A stretch of 32,992 nt of DNA from Acidaminococcus sp. (GTDB lineage: Bacteria; Bacillota; Negativicutes; Acidaminococcales; Acidaminococcaceae). The translations under genes and the position numbers were made by a program. Location: contig DXYB01000023.1 of the NCBI GenBank assembly GCA_019416065.1, positions 1 through 32,992 of the forward strand, given 5' to 3'. Numbering within the stretch: the first letter of the stretch is position 1; each line of letters begins with the position of its first letter. The notes under the pieces are model-generated. The model saw only the letters and a program-made list of their open reading frames with translations. It did not search any database and was not told the origin of the DNA. Positions 31,384 to 32,992 of this stretch are shown here, piece after piece.

Positions 31384-32895
31384 ATGGCATTTATTTATGA
31401 TGAGCCTGCGCATACTTTTAGCGAGTATCTTTTAGTTCCTGGATATTCTTCCAGCGAATGCATTCCGGCAAACGTGAGCCTTAAAACGCCTCTGGTAAAA
31501 TTTAAGAAAGGCGAAGAGCCGGCAATGACGTTGAATATCCCCCTTGTTTCTGCTATCATGCAGTCCGTGTCCGATGACAAGATGGCGATTGCTCTTTCCC
31601 GTGAAGGAGGAATCTCCTTTATCTACGGATCCCAGAGCATTGCCAGCGAAGCGGCGATGGTAGCCCGGGTTAAGAGCTTTAAAGCGGGGTTTGTGGTCAG
31701 TGATTCCAATCTGCGCCCGGATAGCACGCTGGCAGATGTGCTGGCACTTAAAGAAAAAACTGGGCACTCCACCATGGCAGTCACCAGTGATGGTACGGGT
31801 AATGGCTATCTGGAAGGTATTGTTACCAGTCGGGATTACAGGGTTAGTCGGATGCAGATGAGTGATCTAGTCAAAGACTTTATGACGCCTGTTAGCGATA
31901 TGGTTGTAGGCACCAGTGATATCACCTTAAAACAGGCCAATGATATCATCTGGGACCATAAACTTAACACATTGCCCATTATTGATAAAAATGGGCATCT
32001 GCTCTATATGGTCTTTCGGAAAGATTACTCTACCCATAAGCAGTATCCCTTGGAATTATTGGATGACCAGAAGCGCCACGTAGTGGGTGCGGGCATTAAC
32101 ACCCGGGATTATGAAGAACGGGTACCTGCTTTGGTGGAAGCTGGAGCAGATGTGCTATGCATTGATTCTTCCGAAGGCTACAGCGAATGGCAAAAACGAA
32201 CCTTGCAATGGATCCGCAGCAAATACGGAGACAGAGTAAAAGTAGGGGCCGGCAATGTGGTGGATGGTGAAGGGTTCCGTTTCCTGGCAGAATGCGGCGC
32301 TGATTTTGTTAAAGTAGGGATTGGCGGCGGCAGTATTTGCATTACCCGGGAACAAAAAGGCATCGGACGGGGGCAGGCAACGGCAGTTATCGACGTAGCC
32401 AAAGCCCGGGACGAATATTACAAAGAAACCGGGATCTACGTACCTATTTGCTCTGACGGTGGTATCGTCTATGATTACCATATGACCTTAGCCCTTGCTA
32501 TGGGAGCTGACTTTTTGATGCTTGGTCGGTATTTCGCACGGTTTGACGAATCCCCCACCAACAAGGTCAATATCAATGGGACGTATATGAAAGAATATTG
32601 GGGCGAAGGCAGTGCCCGTGCCCGAAATTGGCAACGTTACGATCTGGGCGGCGATAAGAAACTTTCTTTTGAAGAAGGCGTGGATTCTTACGTACCCTAT
32701 GCAGGGGGCTTGAAAGATAACGTGAACCTGACGATTTCCAAGATTCGTTCCACCATGTGTAATTGTGGGTCGTTAACGATTCCGGAACTTCAGAAAAAAG
32801 CAAAGTTGACGCTGGTCTCCGCAGTCAGCCTAACAGAAGGCGGCGCCCACGACGTTTTGTTAAAAGACACCGTAAACAATAGCTATCCAAAATAA
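31384..32895 (+). CDS. guaB: IMP dehydrogenase, Tritrichomonas-like subtype
   Basis: Oxidises IMP to XMP with NAD, the first step to GMP. 503 aa with a beta/alpha barrel and an inserted CBS pair (about 113-215). The catalytic cysteine is Cys319 in GGGSICITREQKGIGRG, where common bacterial enzymes read closer to GPGSICTTR. The flap dyad is Arg418-Tyr419 in ARNWQRYDLGG. Length and the positions of Cys319, Arg418 and Tyr419 equal those of the T. foetus enzyme, and the N-terminus (EPAHTFSEYLLVPG) and C-terminus (STMCNCGSLTIPELQ) resemble it too, from memory. The start follows AAAGGGGGATC. Its own promoter and terminator flank it. IMPDH function is firm. Confidence 0.96.
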   Translation: MAFIYDEPAHTFSEYLLVPGYSSSECIPANVSLKTPLVKFKKGEEPAMTLNIPLVSAIMQSVSDDKMAIALSREGGISFIYGSQSIASEAAMVARVKSFKAGFVVSDSNLRPDSTLADVLALKEKTGHSTMAVTSDGTGNGYLEGIVTSRDYRVSRMQMSDLVKDFMTPVSDMVVGTSDITLKQANDIIWDHKLNTLPIIDKNGHLLYMVFRKDYSTHKQYPLELLDDQKRHVVGAGINTRDYEERVPALVEAGADVLCIDSSEGYSEWQKRTLQWIRSKYGDRVKVGAGNVVDGEGFRFLAECGADFVKVGIGGGSICITREQKGIGRGQATAVIDVAKARDEYYKETGIYVPICSDGGIVYDYHMTLALAMGADFLMLGRYFARFDESPTNKVNINGTYMKEYWGEGSARARNWQRYDLGGDKKLSFEEGVDSYVPYAGGLKDNVNLTISKIRSTMCNCGSLTIPELQKKAKLTLVSAVSLTEGGAHDVLLKDTVNNSYPK

Positions 32896-32903
32896 GCATA
32901 CCT

Positions 32904-32940
32904 ACACCCGTACCCTTTTTGAGGATATGGGTGTTTTTTT
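32904..32940 (+). terminator. Rho-independent terminator after guaB
   Basis: ACACCCGTA (32904-32912) pairs with TATGGGTGT (32926-32934) including one wobble, extended by CC/GG, and runs into seven T. It starts eight bases after the guaB stop. Confidence 0.85.
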
Positions 32941-32992
32941 CCCATGGCGTAAAATTTTTGTAAGTTGAATAAAAAAATAAGAGCATCCCAAT

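Noticed and set aside
1..32992. Mobile elements, CRISPR arrays, prophage or toxin-antitoxin genes
   Set aside because: I saw no transposase, integrase, regularly spaced repeats or paired small toxin and antitoxin genes; the content is housekeeping and metabolic.

Overview
The window looks like a chromosomal core segment of an anaerobic, low-to-moderate GC Firmicute. Negativicutes, and Acidaminococcaceae in particular, is my best guess. Three things point there: strong Shine-Dalgarno sites, the Firmicute gene order yacL-ispD-ispF-gltX-cysS-mrnC-thyX, and a set of genes for butyryl-CoA metabolism whose acyl-CoA dehydrogenase resembles the Acidaminococcus enzymes I remember. The taxon is inferred, not proven. 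I see no phage, insertion sequence, CRISPR array or rRNA.

Layout. (1) 51-980: purC on the minus strand with its own promoter and terminator. (2) 1199-5567: a plus-strand unit of an ACT-domain protein, a PFL-like UPF0210 protein, endonuclease III, an unrecognised 515-aa protein and a zinc-ribbon membrane protein. (3) 5600-10180: thiolase, butyryl-CoA dehydrogenase, 3-hydroxybutyryl-CoA dehydrogenase and crotonase. Together they interconvert acetyl-CoA and butyryl-CoA, but they are split by terminators into separate units and have no etfAB beside them. (4) 10292-21196: ten tightly packed plus-strand genes. These are a YacL-like PIN/TRAM protein, a fused IspDF, GltX, CysS, Mini-III, ThyX, an unrecognised internally duplicated protein, a YdjC/ChbG-type deacetylase, 1-phosphofructokinase and a fructose PTS IIABC permease. 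(5) 21218-22343: a minus-strand radical SAM and ECF-like membrane protein pair. (6) 22516-22912: a tRNA-Asp, tRNA-Gly, tRNA-Trp operon. (7) 22892-23796: proC, converging through a perfect 21-bp bidirectional terminator on a minus-strand metallophosphoesterase and a secreted proline-rich protein. (8) 25616-31321: the purine operon purE-F-M-N-H'-D, followed by guaB (31326-32940) with its own promoter and terminator.

Most notable points. The purine operon carries a PurBox-like inverted pair with the spacing I recall from the Bacillus subtilis pur operon. PurH is only the IMP cyclohydrolase domain, so AICAR formylation must be encoded elsewhere. The IMP dehydrogenase is of the divergent Tritrichomonas foetus type, down to residue numbering. 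IspD and IspF are fused but keep an internal ribosome binding site. Two unrecognised proteins (3616-5163 and 16770-17453) and the radical SAM/membrane pair are the best candidates for undescribed biology. Several genes start at an ATG inside a longer reading frame. I chose starts by Shine-Dalgarno spacing and say so in each entry.
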